A stretch of 64,000 bases of DNA from Chitinophaga barathri (lineage in GTDB: Bacteria; Bacteroidota; Bacteroidia; Chitinophagales; Chitinophagaceae), in the NCBI RefSeq assembly GCF_003807585.1, contig NZ_RMBX01000002.1:62001-126000 (forward strand), in the 5' to 3' direction. The notes under the pieces were generated by a model, which saw nothing but the letters and a program-made list of their open reading frames with translations, did not search any database and was not told the DNA's origin. A program made the translations under genes and the position numbers. This document shows, one piece after another, positions 17,952 to 26,927 of this stretch. Position 1 is the first letter of the stretch; each line of letters opens with the position of its first letter.

Positions 17952-18065
17952 CAGGCTTTCAGTTAATTTAATATCAGCCACTTCGATAAATTCCCATCCG
18001 GTATACTTTTATTACCGCATGGTATATAGTCCCGGCAGGAAGCGGCGTAGTTTTGCTTCAGTTCT

Positions 18066-19571
18066 TTATTTAGTGGTAATGGTGAGATGTACAAAAAACT
18101 CGCTGGCCGTTTGCCGGATGCTCAGCTCATGCCTTCCGGGGTAGAGCAGTTGCAGCCGGTTGCGCACATTGTTCAGGCCAATGCCCAGGCTGTGTTTTTC
18201 CGGGTCGTTGTCCGGCTTCACATGCACGCTGTTGTACGCGTCGAAATAGATGTGGCCTTCATCGCAGGAAAGCGACACCACGATCCAGGAACGGTTGCGC
18301 AGGCTGATGCCGTGTTTGAAAGCGTTTTCCACGAAAGGTATCAGCAGCATGGGCGCAATGTCGTGCTCGCAGTGTTGCTCATTGATGTTCACTTCTATTT
18401 TGATATCCGGCGAAGCCTGCGTACGCAGCCTTTGCAGCGCGATATAGTTTTGCAGGTAACCTACTTCCTTGTCCAGCTCAATCTTTTCCTGGTTGTTTTC
18501 ATGCAGCATGAACCGCATCATGTCCCCCAGCTTTTGTACGCCTTCGCTGGTGCGCAGCGCGTTCTCCTGCAAAGCGGTGCCATACAAGGTATTGAGCGCG
18601 TTAAATAAGAAATGAGGGTTGATCTGGGAACGCAGAAAGTCCAGATTGGCGGAAGAACGACCCAATGCTTTTTCCAGGGTCAACACCTCATTCTTTCTCG
18701 ATAAGCGGGAATAGGTTACCCCATATGCCAGGGGTATGACGAACATAAAGTTGCAGAAGATGATCAGCGTATAGATGGACCACATCTCTCCTATACGCGT
18801 GTTCGAATCCACCAATACACAGGCGAACAACGAAGTGGTCAGCAATATCAGCAGCAATACCGGCACCAGGCTTCTGAATTTTTTCTCTTTTTTGAAATAA
18901 GGCTGGAAAACGTAATGGCAGTAACCGATATAAGCAATGATATACGCAGAGCCTGCCCATAATACAAACTGGAAACGCGCGGGCCGGTTGTCCATCACCA
19001 TGATAAAAGCGAAGATCATCCAGAGCACGAACAGCAACATGACGTCAACCGGTACTTTTTTCCATATCTTTTTTTCGCCAAACCACGTATGTATATAATT
19101 GAAATACAGCATTTTCGCCAGGTGATACACCACGTAGCCCAGCACGCTGGTGAACACGACGATAAAAGCCCGCCAGCGGCAGAGATTGTAAAAATTCTCC
19201 AGCCGACGGTACCCCAGCATATACCCGAAACGCCAGGTAAAGGCCACCACCAGCAAGCCCCAGAAAAAGAACAGTACGCCCACGCCCAGGATAATGCCCC
19301 AGCCAAGACCGTCTTTCTTCTCAAAATAATAAGGGATCAGCCAGTTGTTCAGCGCCACAAAGGTGATGTAACTCACCGTGGCGGTCAGCATACTGGGCAT
19401 CAGGTAATGGAGGAAGCCGTCGTAAGCCATATTATTCTCGGAAAAACGATATTCCAGCCAGCCGGCATACCCGGCCCCGTCGGTATAGAGAGAGGGAAAG
19501 ATCATGATAAAAATGACCAGCAGGTAAATGCCCGTAGCCAGCCAGAACTCCGATTTCCTGATTTTTTCCAT
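18066..19571 (-). CDS. Sensor histidine kinase, LytS/YehU-type
   Basis: Membrane sensor kinase of 501 aa. About six to eight hydrophobic segments fill residues 1-285 with no recognisable ligand domain. A short linker follows, then the His_kinase domain with phospho-acceptor His320 in RSQINPHFLFNALNTLYG and the ATPase part with the N-box PFVENAFKHGI and a GIGLNNVRNRLQLLY G-box. This kinase type pairs with LytTR regulators, and the regulator at 15916 is the only candidate in the window. It is divergent from aguB with 111 bp between, containing a phased direct repeat. Confidence 0.94.
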   Translation of the reverse strand: MEKIRKSEFWLATGIYLLVIFIMIFPSLYTDGAGYAGWLEYRFSENNMAYDGFLHYLMPSMLTATVSYITFVALNNWLIPYYFEKKDGLGWGIILGVGVLFFFWGLLVVAFTWRFGYMLGYRRLENFYNLCRWRAFIVVFTSVLGYVVYHLAKMLYFNYIHTWFGEKKIWKKVPVDVMLLFVLWMIFAFIMVMDNRPARFQFVLWAGSAYIIAYIGYCHYVFQPYFKKEKKFRSLVPVLLLILLTTSLFACVLVDSNTRIGEMWSIYTLIIFCNFMFVIPLAYGVTYSRLSRKNEVLTLEKALGRSSANLDFLRSQINPHFLFNALNTLYGTALQENALRTSEGVQKLGDMMRFMLHENNQEKIELDKEVGYLQNYIALQRLRTQASPDIKIEVNINEQHCEHDIAPMLLIPFVENAFKHGISLRNRSWIVVSLSCDEGHIYFDAYNSVHVKPDNDPEKHSLGIGLNNVRNRLQLLYPGRHELSIRQTASEFFVHLTITTK

Positions 19572-19619
19572 TTAATATTTCTTTCATGCAATATTAGTGA
19601 ACAGTTGCCCCCTTTTCAC

Positions 19620-19656
19620 CGAAATGGGATGAAACAGGGCGAATATGGTATGAAAC
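19620..19656. promoter_or_regulatory. Direct repeat with 21-bp period, candidate LytTR site
   Basis: ATGGGATGAAAC (19624-19635) and ATGGTATGAAAC (19645-19656) are direct repeats differing at one base, both preceded by CGAA. Start-to-start spacing is exactly 21 bp, the geometry known for LytTR-type regulators, which bind two direct repeats on one face of the helix. The site lies between the sensor kinase start (19571) and the aguB -7 box (19670). Confidence 0.5.
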
Positions 19657-19669
19657 CCTACCTTTTTTA

Positions 19670-19677
19670 TACCTTTG
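19670..19677 (+). promoter_or_regulatory. -7 box of aguB, leaderless geometry
   Basis: TACCTTTG matches TAnnTTTG and lies only five bases before the aguB ATG at 19683. No TTG is seen at 20 bp; the direct repeat at 19620-19656 occupies that region instead, which could mean activator-dependent transcription. Confidence 0.6.
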
Positions 19678-19682
19678 CAACC

Positions 19683-20561
19683 ATGGCAAAAGTAAAAGTC
19701 GGATACGTACAGATGAGCTGTTCTGCGGACAAGGCGCAGAACCTTTCCAAAGCCATCACTCAAGTAAGAGAGGCCGCAGCAAAGGGCGCGCAGGTGATCT
19801 GCCTCCAGGAGCTGTTCACGTCGCTGTACTTCTGTGATGTGGAAGATTATGACAACTTTAAACTGGCGGAGCCCATCCCCGGCCCTTCCACGGAATCGCT
19901 GGGTGCTGTGGCCAAAGAACTGGGCGTGGTGATCATCGCTTCTTTGTTCGAGAAAAGAACAGAAGGGCTCTATCACAACACCACCGCCGTGCTGGATGCG
20001 GATGGCGCTTACCTCGGCAAGTACCGCAAAATGCATATCCCGGACGACCCGGCCTACTACGAGAAATTTTATTTCACCCCGGGAGACCTGGGTTATAAAG
20101 TGTTTAAAACAAAGTTCGCCACCATCGGCGTGCTCATCTGCTGGGACCAGTGGTATCCCGAAGCGGCACGCATCACTTCCCTGATGGGCGCGCAGATCCT
20201 GTTTTACCCCACCGCCATCGGCTGGGCCACCAGCCAGGACGATGCGACCAATACCGAGCAGTACAACGCCTGGCAGACCATGCAGCGCAGTCATGCCGTG
20301 GCAAACGGCGTGCATGTGGTGAGTGTGAACCGCGTGGGTCTTGAGCAGGACGGCGCCATGAAGTTCTGGGGCGGCTCCTTTATCTCCAACCCCTTTGGCA
20401 CCATCCTTCACCAAAGCTCCCACGAAACAGAAGAAGTGATCGTACACGAGCTGGACCTATCCAAAACGGACCGCTACCGTACACACTGGCCTTTCCTGCG
20501 CGACAGGAGAATTGATTCTTACCAACCTATTACCAAAAGATACATCGACGACGAAGCATGA
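19683..20561 (+). CDS. aguB: N-carbamoylputrescine amidase
   Basis: Nitrilase-superfamily enzyme that hydrolyses N-carbamoylputrescine to putrescine, CO2 and ammonia; 292 aa, cytoplasmic. The Glu-Lys-Cys triad is visible: CLQELF, KYRKMHIPDDP and the nucleophile in GVLICWDQWYPEAAR. FYFTPGD and the C-terminal YRTHWPFLRDRRIDSY are typical of this subgroup. The frame is open much further upstream, but the ATG at 19683 (MAKVKVGYVQM) fits the family and directly follows a -7 box. Its stop overlaps the start of aguA by 4 nt, so the two are translationally coupled and make putrescine from agmatine. Confidence 0.95.
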   Translation: MAKVKVGYVQMSCSADKAQNLSKAITQVREAAAKGAQVICLQELFTSLYFCDVEDYDNFKLAEPIPGPSTESLGAVAKELGVVIIASLFEKRTEGLYHNTTAVLDADGAYLGKYRKMHIPDDPAYYEKFYFTPGDLGYKVFKTKFATIGVLICWDQWYPEAARITSLMGAQILFYPTAIGWATSQDDATNTEQYNAWQTMQRSHAVANGVHVVSVNRVGLEQDGAMKFWGGSFISNPFGTILHQSSHETEEVIVHELDLSKTDRYRTHWPFLRDRRIDSYQPITKRYIDDEA

Positions 20562-21604
20562 CGCAGCCAACTCCCAAACAACTAGGGTATTATTTTCCGG
20601 CGGAATTCCATCCTCATACAGCTACCTGGCTCAGCTGGCCGCACAAAGAAGCGAGCTGGCCGGGAAAGATACATACCATCTTTCCGCATTACAGCCTGTT
20701 TGTAAAATACCTTGCAGACAGTGAGAAAGTGCGCATCAACGTGGCGGACGAAGCCATGAAAACCTTCGCCGCCGGGCATCTCGTAAAAGCGGGCGTGAAC
20801 ATGCAGAACGTGGAATTTTTTTTCCACCCTACAAACGACGCCTGGTGCCGCGATCATGGCCCCGCATTCCTTATCAATCCCAATGCGGAACAGAAAAAAG
20901 CGGTGGTAGACTGGAATTACAACGCCTGGGGCGGCAAATACCCTCCCTTTGACCAGGACGATATCATCCCCACCCTCATTGCCAACCATTACAAGCTGCC
21001 GCTGTTCAATCCCGGCATCATCATGGAAGGCGGATCGGTGGAGTTCAACGGCAAAGGCACCATCCTCACCTCTACCTGCTGCCTGCTGAACGAAAACCGC
21101 AACCCGCACCTGGACCGTGGCCAGGTGGAAGAATATCTTTACCAGTATTACGGCGCTGAACAGGTATTGTGGGTGGAAGAAGGCATTGTGGGCGACGATA
21201 CGGACGGGCATATAGACGATACCATCCGTTTTGTGAATGAAGACACGGTGCTGACGGTGATAGAAACGGACAAACAGGATGAGAACTACGAACTGCTGCG
21301 GCAGAACCTGAAGCAACTGCAACAGATGCGACTGCTGAACGGCAAACAGCTGAACATCGTGACGCTGCCCATGCCGGACCCCGTAGTGTTCGAAGATCAG
21401 CGCCTGCCCGCATCCTACGCGAACTTTTATATCAGCAACAAATACGTGATCGTACCTACTTTCCAGTGCGGGAAAGACGATGAAGCGCTGGGTATTATAC
21501 AACAGTGTTTTAAAGACCGTGAAGTGGTGGGAATAGACAGCACGGACATTATCTGGGGATTAGGCAGCTTCCATTGCCTGAGCCAGCAGGAGCCGGAGAT
21601 ATAG
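20558..21604 (+). CDS. aguA: Agmatine deiminase
   Basis: Guanidino-modifying enzyme that converts agmatine to N-carbamoylputrescine and ammonia; 348 aa. Motifs: NDAWCRDHGPAF (substrate carboxylate/guanidino Asp), GGSVEFNGKG, GDDTDGHIDD with the catalytic His-Asp, and C-terminal GLGSFHCLSQQEP with the nucleophilic Cys. The ATG overlaps the stop of aguB (ATGA), so this is an operon that runs the two last steps of the arginine decarboxylase route to putrescine. Terminator at 21622. Confidence 0.95.
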   Translation: MTQPTPKQLGYYFPAEFHPHTATWLSWPHKEASWPGKIHTIFPHYSLFVKYLADSEKVRINVADEAMKTFAAGHLVKAGVNMQNVEFFFHPTNDAWCRDHGPAFLINPNAEQKKAVVDWNYNAWGGKYPPFDQDDIIPTLIANHYKLPLFNPGIIMEGGSVEFNGKGTILTSTCCLLNENRNPHLDRGQVEEYLYQYYGAEQVLWVEEGIVGDDTDGHIDDTIRFVNEDTVLTVIETDKQDENYELLRQNLKQLQQMRLLNGKQLNIVTLPMPDPVVFEDQRLPASYANFYISNKYVIVPTFQCGKDDEALGIIQQCFKDREVVGIDSTDIIWGLGSFHCLSQQEPEI

Positions 21605-21621
21605 TTTCAAGATAAAGAGAG

Positions 21622-21647
21622 AGCCGCCTTTACCGGGCGGCTTTTTT
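21622..21647 (+). terminator. Intrinsic terminator of aguBA
   Basis: Stem AGCCGCC/GGCGGCT around TTTACCG, followed by TTTTTACTT. It lies 17 nt after the aguA stop. Confidence 0.85.
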
Positions 21648-21736
21648 ACTTGATCTTACAATACTGCGTCGTAAACCATGCGGCACTTCGTCCATTCGCT
21701 GCAAAGGACATGCGCTTCGCAAAACAAAACGTTCCC

Positions 21737-22135
21737 TCACAGCACGATCACCTCCGGCGCATCGCCCCAGGAGGCCAGCTCGTTGGTCGTGAGCAGGTTA
21801 AACTTCGGATTTGTGCCGCCCAGTTCGCCGCAGGCCTTGCTAAACACCACCGTAGCGATCCGGTGATGCCGGATCACATAAGAACAGAGCATACAAGGTT
21901 CTACATTGGAATACAGCGTAGCACCGGCCAGCTGGTAGCCTTTGCCGATGGCATCCAATATGGCCATCACTTCCGCGTGGCGCGTGATATCTTTCAGCGT
22001 TTTACTTTGCTCGATAGCTTCGCCGATGATCAGCCCGTCTTTGACGATAACGCTGCCCACCGGGCTTTCTCCCGCCGCTTTGGCCATTGCTGCCAGTTCA
22101 AGACAGCGCTCCATGTATTTGTGATGTCCGCTCAT
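21737..22135 (-). CDS. Nucleoside deaminase (CMP/dCMP-type zinc deaminase fold)
   Basis: Zinc deaminase of 132 aa with the ligand and proton-shuttle motif HAEVMAI (His53, Glu55) and PCMLCSYVI (Cys81, Cys84). The fold is shared by tRNA adenosine deaminase TadA, guanine deaminase and cytosine deaminases. The CSYVIRHHRIATVVFSKACGELGG part differs from canonical TadA (usually CAGAL), so a free base or nucleoside substrate is more likely than tRNA. Divergent from the ankyrin gene at 22220. Confidence 0.87.
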   Translation of the reverse strand: MSGHHKYMERCLELAAMAKAAGESPVGSVIVKDGLIIGEAIEQSKTLKDITRHAEVMAILDAIGKGYQLAGATLYSNVEPCMLCSYVIRHHRIATVVFSKACGELGGTNPKFNLLTTNELASWGDAPEVIVL

Positions 22136-22219
22136 GTTATCTCAAAAGTAATACTCCTTGTAATACCATCGAATTTTGGTAATTTATCGTCTCTCTTCCC
22201 ACACCCTAAACCAATCGTT

Positions 22220-23857
22220 ATGACGCGCCCTGAAGCACTCAGCAAAAATGAACCGCTCGTATGGTCTTCCGGCAACGGCACCGATGTATGGGACATGTTC
22301 CAGGCGGCGGCAGGCGGTGACGTGACCGCTCTTCAATCCCTGCTGGCCCGTGATCCCGGCCTGATACGCTGCGATTATGACTACCGCACGCCCATGTATT
22401 TTGCGGTGAAGGAAAACCGGGCGGAAGCGGTGAAGTACCTGCTGGAGCAGGGTGCGAACCCTGTAAGCTCCGGCACGCCGGATACCTTGTGGCAGATGGC
22501 AAAGGACCGCGGGTTCACGGAGATACAGTCCATGCTCGAAAAAGCCATGGGCCAGCACATCAACCCGGAAGGCAGCAGGATCGCAAAAGCCATCAGGGAG
22601 AGGGACCTAGCCAAAGTGAAAAAAATGCTGGATGCGGAACCGCAATTGCTGCACGCGCCGGACGAACATACGAACCAGCCTATCCATTGGGCCGTGATGA
22701 GCCGCCAGCCGGACATGATAGAAGAACTGCTGAACCGTGGCGCGGACATTCACGCGCGGCGTTTCGACGGCGCCCGGCCTATCCAGCTTTGCAACGGGGA
22801 TTACGGTTACCGGGGCTGGCGCGATGTACCGGAGGATACGGCTGCCACACCCAAAGACATCTACGACCTGCTGGTCCAAAAAGGCGCGGAGGTGGACATT
22901 TACATGGCCAGCCTCACGGGAAACATCCAGCGCGTACGCCAGCTGCTGGACGAAGACCCTTCTCTCGCAAACCGCCTTTCCGATTACGTGACCTACTACC
23001 AGGGCTCCGGCTCTGCCATCAACAATGCCGTTTCCGGGGGCCATAAGGCGATTGTAAAGCTATTGCTGGAACGTGGAGCTGATCCTAACCTCCCGGAGCC
23101 GGGAATCGCCCCGAATGGGCATGCTATCTATACCGCCGTGGTGAACGGGGATATTGAGATGGTGAAACTCCTCCTGCAATACGGCGCCCATCCGAACGTG
23201 GAAGTGGAAAGCTCAGCCGACGCGCTCTCCCGGGCCATCAACAATAAAAACCAGCCGGTCATAGACTTGCTCTGCTCCTACGGCGCATACCGCAAAGTGC
23301 ACCTGCTGGCGTATTACAACGACCTGCAAACTGCCGCCGCCATGTTCGCCGCCAAACCCTCGCTGGCCAATGACGTGAACGCGCTGGAAAACGCGGCCGG
23401 CCAGGGGCACGCGCTGTTTGTAAAGCTCATCCTCCGCTACCAGCCCGATCTTGCCAAACGTATAGCGGTAGGCGTACGCAGCCGCGGGCCTTTGGAAGCG
23501 GTGCAGACAAAAGAGCTGAGAGACTTCCTGTTCAGCCAGGGCATGAACCCCAATCACCGCACCTGGCTGGGCGTTACGCCATTACATAAGTTCGCCGAGC
23601 ACAACGATACCGAAAACGCCGAAAGTTTTATCGAACATGGTGCGGACATCCATGCCGTGGATGAAGAAAACCTTTCCACCCCGCTGGGCTATGCCGCGAA
23701 GTACGGCCGTAAGGAAATGGTGGAACTCCTTTTGCGGAAAGGGGCAAACCCTGAGCTGCCGCTGGAACACCCATGGGCAAGACCGCTGGCATGGGCGGAA
23801 AGAAGAGGGCATACGGAAGTAGCGGCGGTGTTGGCCGGTCATCAGAAGGGAGCATAA
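22220..23857 (+). CDS. Ankyrin-repeat protein
   Basis: Cytoplasmic-looking protein of 545 aa with no signal peptide, built almost entirely of ankyrin repeats: examples are DYRTPMYFAVKENRAEAVKY, NQPIHWAVMSRQPDMIEELL, AINNAVSGGHKAIVKLLLER and LGYAAKYGRKEMVELLLRKG, roughly a dozen units, some degenerate. Ankyrin arrays bind other proteins; the partner is unknown. The ATG at 22220 (MTRPEALSKNEPLVW) is chosen because the open frame upstream overlaps the deaminase gene on the other strand and has no repeat character. Followed 31 nt later by yccF. Confidence 0.9.
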   Translation: MTRPEALSKNEPLVWSSGNGTDVWDMFQAAAGGDVTALQSLLARDPGLIRCDYDYRTPMYFAVKENRAEAVKYLLEQGANPVSSGTPDTLWQMAKDRGFTEIQSMLEKAMGQHINPEGSRIAKAIRERDLAKVKKMLDAEPQLLHAPDEHTNQPIHWAVMSRQPDMIEELLNRGADIHARRFDGARPIQLCNGDYGYRGWRDVPEDTAATPKDIYDLLVQKGAEVDIYMASLTGNIQRVRQLLDEDPSLANRLSDYVTYYQGSGSAINNAVSGGHKAIVKLLLERGADPNLPEPGIAPNGHAIYTAVVNGDIEMVKLLLQYGAHPNVEVESSADALSRAINNKNQPVIDLLCSYGAYRKVHLLAYYNDLQTAAAMFAAKPSLANDVNALENAAGQGHALFVKLILRYQPDLAKRIAVGVRSRGPLEAVQTKELRDFLFSQGMNPNHRTWLGVTPLHKFAEHNDTENAESFIEHGADIHAVDEENLSTPLGYAAKYGRKEMVELLLRKGANPELPLEHPWARPLAWAERRGHTEVAAVLAGHQKGA

Positions 23858-23888
23858 TGCGGACGCTTTTTTTGTTACATTTATCCCT

Positions 23889-24263
23889 ATGAATCTTTTG
23901 GGTAATATCATCTGGCTGATCTTCGGCGGCTTCTTTACATTTATCGGTTACATGACAGGCGGGCTGGCCTGCTGTCTCACTATCATCGGCATTCCCTTCG
24001 GGCTGCAACTGTTCAAGATCGGGATACTCACGCTGATGCCGTTCGGCACACAGGTACGCGAGAGGCCCGGCTCATCCGGCTGCCTGGCTGCGGTGATGAA
24101 CATCATCTGGATCCTCTTCGGCGGTATCTGGATCGCACTGGGCCACCTCCTTTTCGGATTTTTGCTGGCTATCACCATCATCGGCATCCCCTTTGCCCGT
24201 CAGCATTTTAAACTGCTCACGCTTACCTTCACCCCCTTCGGGAAAGAATTGTATTATCCCTGA
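23889..24263 (+). CDS. YccF-domain inner membrane protein
   Basis: Small membrane protein of 124 aa with two copies of the YccF motif: NIIWLIFGGFFTFIGYM...IIGIPFGLQLFKIG and NIIWILFGGIWIALGHL...IIGIPFARQHFKL, each ending in a TLxPFG turn. Four hydrophobic segments. Function in the family is unknown. Converges on catalase with a 15-nt gap. Confidence 0.9.
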   Translation: MNLLGNIIWLIFGGFFTFIGYMTGGLACCLTIIGIPFGLQLFKIGILTLMPFGTQVRERPGSSGCLAAVMNIIWILFGGIWIALGHLLFGFLLAITIIGIPFARQHFKLLTLTFTPFGKELYYP

Positions 24264-24278
24264 TCTGACATGAAATGA

Positions 24279-26423
24279 CTACGCCGGCACTTTGCCCATC
24301 TTTTCCCGTTCCCAGAAACGGTGTTGTTTCATTCCTTCGATGAATGTGGCCGCCAGTGCTTTAATATCATTCCCCGTGAATACACCCGGCGTTTCGCCTT
24401 CAGCAAACCAGGTGGAGCGCAATACATCACTTGCATCGGCATCGGCGGCGATAGGCTTGCAATGCCGGTATGCCTCATTCAGAAAATGAAGCGCATCGCC
24501 GTTGCCCGCAAGCGCCGTTGTGCCGCCGGGCAGGTACACCGCATCATACAGCACGGACGCTGCAGTGAGAAAACTGCTCTTCACAGGGATCTCCTTCCCG
24601 CTTTTACCTTCCACTATACCAAGTTTCGGCGCGATGATGTCAGCCGCGGCGCCCGCTGCTTCCAGCGCTTTCTGCATCGTTTCCACGTGTGCGGCGTTCA
24701 CGCCGTCCGCGGTGAGGATCGCTACCTTACGGCTTTTGATGGTATCCTTCGGTGAATTGGCCATGCTCAGGGCGGCCGATGTAGCGACGGAACTTTTGGT
24801 TTTCACCGGCTGATAATCGTTGGGATGGCCATCCGCCGGAATGCTGTGGTTGATGGGGTGCTCCGGACGTGCGGGCACCTGCAATCCCAGGCCGTCCGCC
24901 ACTTTGGTGGCCAGGCCGGTATCGATCTGTGTAAGAATTCCCAGCATCCTTTTCCTTATTTCCACGGTTTCCACTTTACCCAGCTCAAAGGTGAGCGCAT
25001 CTTCGAGGTGGGTTTTCTCCGCGTCCGACTGGCTGTTGTAAAACAACGTGGCCTGGCTGAAATGATCGAAGAAACTTTTGCTCCGCCCGCGTACTTTTTG
25101 CGCGTCGATCTTCTCTGCGTGGGAACTAAAACCGCCTTCCACCATTTTTGCCTGGAAGGGGCAGCCGCCGCCCAGCGAGTTGGGCTGGTAACTTGTCCTG
25201 CCGCGGTTGACCTCCTGCCGCATATGACCATCCCGCTGATTGTTGTGCATGGGCGCTACCGGGCGGTTGATGGGTATTTCGTGGAAGTTAGGGCCGCCGA
25301 GGCGGATCAGCTGGGTGTCTGTGTAGGAAAACAGCCGGCCCTGCAACAGCGGGTCACTGGTAAAATCTATACCCGGCACGATATGCCCCGGGTGAAAGGC
25401 CGCCTGCTCCGTTTCCGCGAAGAAATTATCCGGGTTGCGGTTCAGCATCAGCTTCCCGATCTTCTGTACGGGCACCAGTTCTTCCGGGATAAGTTTTGTC
25501 GGGTCCAGCAGGTCGAATTCAAATTTGTGTTCATCTTCTTCCGCCACCAGCTGTACGCCCAGTTCATATTCCGGGAAGTGCCCGTTTTCGATGGCTTCCC
25601 AGAGATCGCGGCGGTGGAAGTCCGGATCTTTGCCGGATATTTTCTGCGCTTCGTCCCATGCCACGGCATGAACGCCCAGCAATGGCTTCCAGTGGAATTT
25701 CACGAATGTGGACACGCCTTTTGCATTCACCAGGCGGAAGGTGTGCACGCCAAAACCTTCTATCATGCGGTAACTGCGGGGAATGGCGCGATCGCTCATC
25801 ACCCACATGATCATGTGCGCGGATTCCGGCATAAGAGAAATAAAGTCCCAGAAAGTATCATGCGCACTGGCCGCCTGCGGCATTTCGTTGTGCGGCTCGG
25901 GCTTCACGGCATGTATCAGGTCGGGGAATTTGATCGCGTCCTGGATAAAAAATACGGGAATGTTGTTGCCCACCAGGTCGAAATTTCCTTCTTCTGTATA
26001 AAATTTCACGGCAAAACCCCGCGCATCCCGTGCAAGGTCAGAGGAGCCGCGCGAGCCCGCCACTGTTGAGAAACGGACAAACACAGGCGTTTCCAGCGAA
26101 GGATTAGTAAGAAAATTTGCCCTGGTATATTTACTCAGTTTGTTGTCATATACCTTAAATACCCCATGCGCTGCGGAACCTCTTGCATGTACGATACGCT
26201 CGGGTATACGCTCGTGATCGAAGTGGGTGATCTTTTCGCGCATAATAAAATCCTCCAGCAGCGAAGGCCCGCGCTCCCCGGCCTTAAGCGTATTCTGATC
26301 ATCATTTACTTTGAGGCCCTGGTTCGTCGTAAGGAACTCACCGGTATTTTCTTCGGTGTAAGATTCCAGCTGCTGTTGTTTCAGGGTTTTCTTTTTGTCT
26401 TTACCATTATTCTCCTTTGCCAT
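24279..26423 (-). CDS. katE: Large-subunit catalase (KatE/HPII type) with C-terminal GATase1/DJ-1-like domain
   Basis: Monofunctional haem catalase, breaking down hydrogen peroxide; 714 aa, the clade 2 size. Catalytic His lies in RIVHARGSAAHGVF, the Asn in FDLVGNNIPVFFIQDAIKFPD, and the proximal haem Tyr in RLFSYTDTQLIRLG. After about residue 540 the flavodoxin-like DJ-1/PfpI-type domain begins (KVAILTADGVNAAHV, YDAVYLPGG). No secretion signal is seen from the chosen start. The ATG at 26423 (MAKENNGKDKKK) is preferred to the longer frame from a GTG at 26474. Single gene. Confidence 0.96.
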   Translation of the reverse strand: MAKENNGKDKKKTLKQQQLESYTEENTGEFLTTNQGLKVNDDQNTLKAGERGPSLLEDFIMREKITHFDHERIPERIVHARGSAAHGVFKVYDNKLSKYTRANFLTNPSLETPVFVRFSTVAGSRGSSDLARDARGFAVKFYTEEGNFDLVGNNIPVFFIQDAIKFPDLIHAVKPEPHNEMPQAASAHDTFWDFISLMPESAHMIMWVMSDRAIPRSYRMIEGFGVHTFRLVNAKGVSTFVKFHWKPLLGVHAVAWDEAQKISGKDPDFHRRDLWEAIENGHFPEYELGVQLVAEEDEHKFEFDLLDPTKLIPEELVPVQKIGKLMLNRNPDNFFAETEQAAFHPGHIVPGIDFTSDPLLQGRLFSYTDTQLIRLGGPNFHEIPINRPVAPMHNNQRDGHMRQEVNRGRTSYQPNSLGGGCPFQAKMVEGGFSSHAEKIDAQKVRGRSKSFFDHFSQATLFYNSQSDAEKTHLEDALTFELGKVETVEIRKRMLGILTQIDTGLATKVADGLGLQVPARPEHPINHSIPADGHPNDYQPVKTKSSVATSAALSMANSPKDTIKSRKVAILTADGVNAAHVETMQKALEAAGAAADIIAPKLGIVEGKSGKEIPVKSSFLTAASVLYDAVYLPGGTTALAGNGDALHFLNEAYRHCKPIAADADASDVLRSTWFAEGETPGVFTGNDIKALAATFIEGMKQHRFWEREKMGKVPA

Positions 26424-26645
26424 AACCGTAATTTGTAAGAGGTGAAAGGATAGCACTATCACGGTCAGACGCACAATGAATGCGCCAAAGGCTTACTGCT
26501 GTTGGCATTCCGCAACAGGCAGGGTTTTAGCGGGAAGGCCGGAAAGAAGACTGTGGAATTATATACCCAGCGCGGTTTTTTGAGTTTTGTTTGCATTTTT
26601 TGGCACGCGCATTGTTTTATATTCTTCGAACTAAATCATATAGTC

Positions 26646-26834
26646 ATGAGAAAGATAATCATCGCAGCATCCGTATTAGGCACTGCCGCCGCCGGCGTTT
26701 TCTGGTATATGAAAAACCGCCACCGTGCCGATCAGGCATTGAATGATGTAAAAGACGCAGCAAGGAACGCTTATCACAAAATGAACCACAAGGCGAAAAA
26801 GATGAGTGCTAAAGCCCAGGAGTCTCTTGCCTAA
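26646..26834 (+). CDS. Small single-span membrane protein, YtxH-like
   Basis: 62-aa protein from the ATG at 26646: an N-terminal hydrophobic segment (KIIIAASVLGTAAAGVFWYM) followed by a Lys/Ala-rich amphipathic helix (ALNDVKDAARNAYHKMNHKA). This shape is common to YtxH-like general stress proteins, and it lies next to catalase, but no experiment supports a role. The open frame extends upstream to 26502 without an ATG and with no recognisable content. Confidence 0.7.
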   Translation: MRKIIIAASVLGTAAAGVFWYMKNRHRADQALNDVKDAARNAYHKMNHKAKKMSAKAQESLA

Positions 26835-26867
26835 ATGCATTTACATCTCAACTCCCATATATATTAC

Positions 26868-26904
26868 AAACGGCTCCTTGTTATCACGTAACAGGAGCCG
26901 TTTT
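26868..26904. terminator. Bidirectional intrinsic terminator
   Basis: AAACGGCTCC pairs with GGAGCCGTTT, and the stem continues with TGTTA/TAACA after a one-base bulge. T residues follow on the plus strand, and the minus strand also ends in TTTGT. It separates the small plus gene from the convergent TlpA gene. Confidence 0.8.
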
Positions 26905-26927
26905 AGCGTATAAGTGAATGCAAAAGC

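Noticed and set aside
16647..17966. 439-aa plus-strand open frame
   Set aside because: Antisense shadow of the DUF4407 gene, of low complexity and without domain motifs.
19089..19682. N-terminal extension of the carbamoylputrescine amidase
   Set aside because: It overlaps the sensor kinase gene on the other strand and its own promoter; the nitrilase domain begins at 19683.
21650..22219. N-terminal extension of the ankyrin protein
   Set aside because: It runs antisense through the nucleoside deaminase gene and lacks ankyrin pattern; the ATG at 22220 fits better.
24825..26069. 414-aa plus-strand open frame
   Set aside because: Antisense to catalase, whose haem and catalytic motifs are complete.
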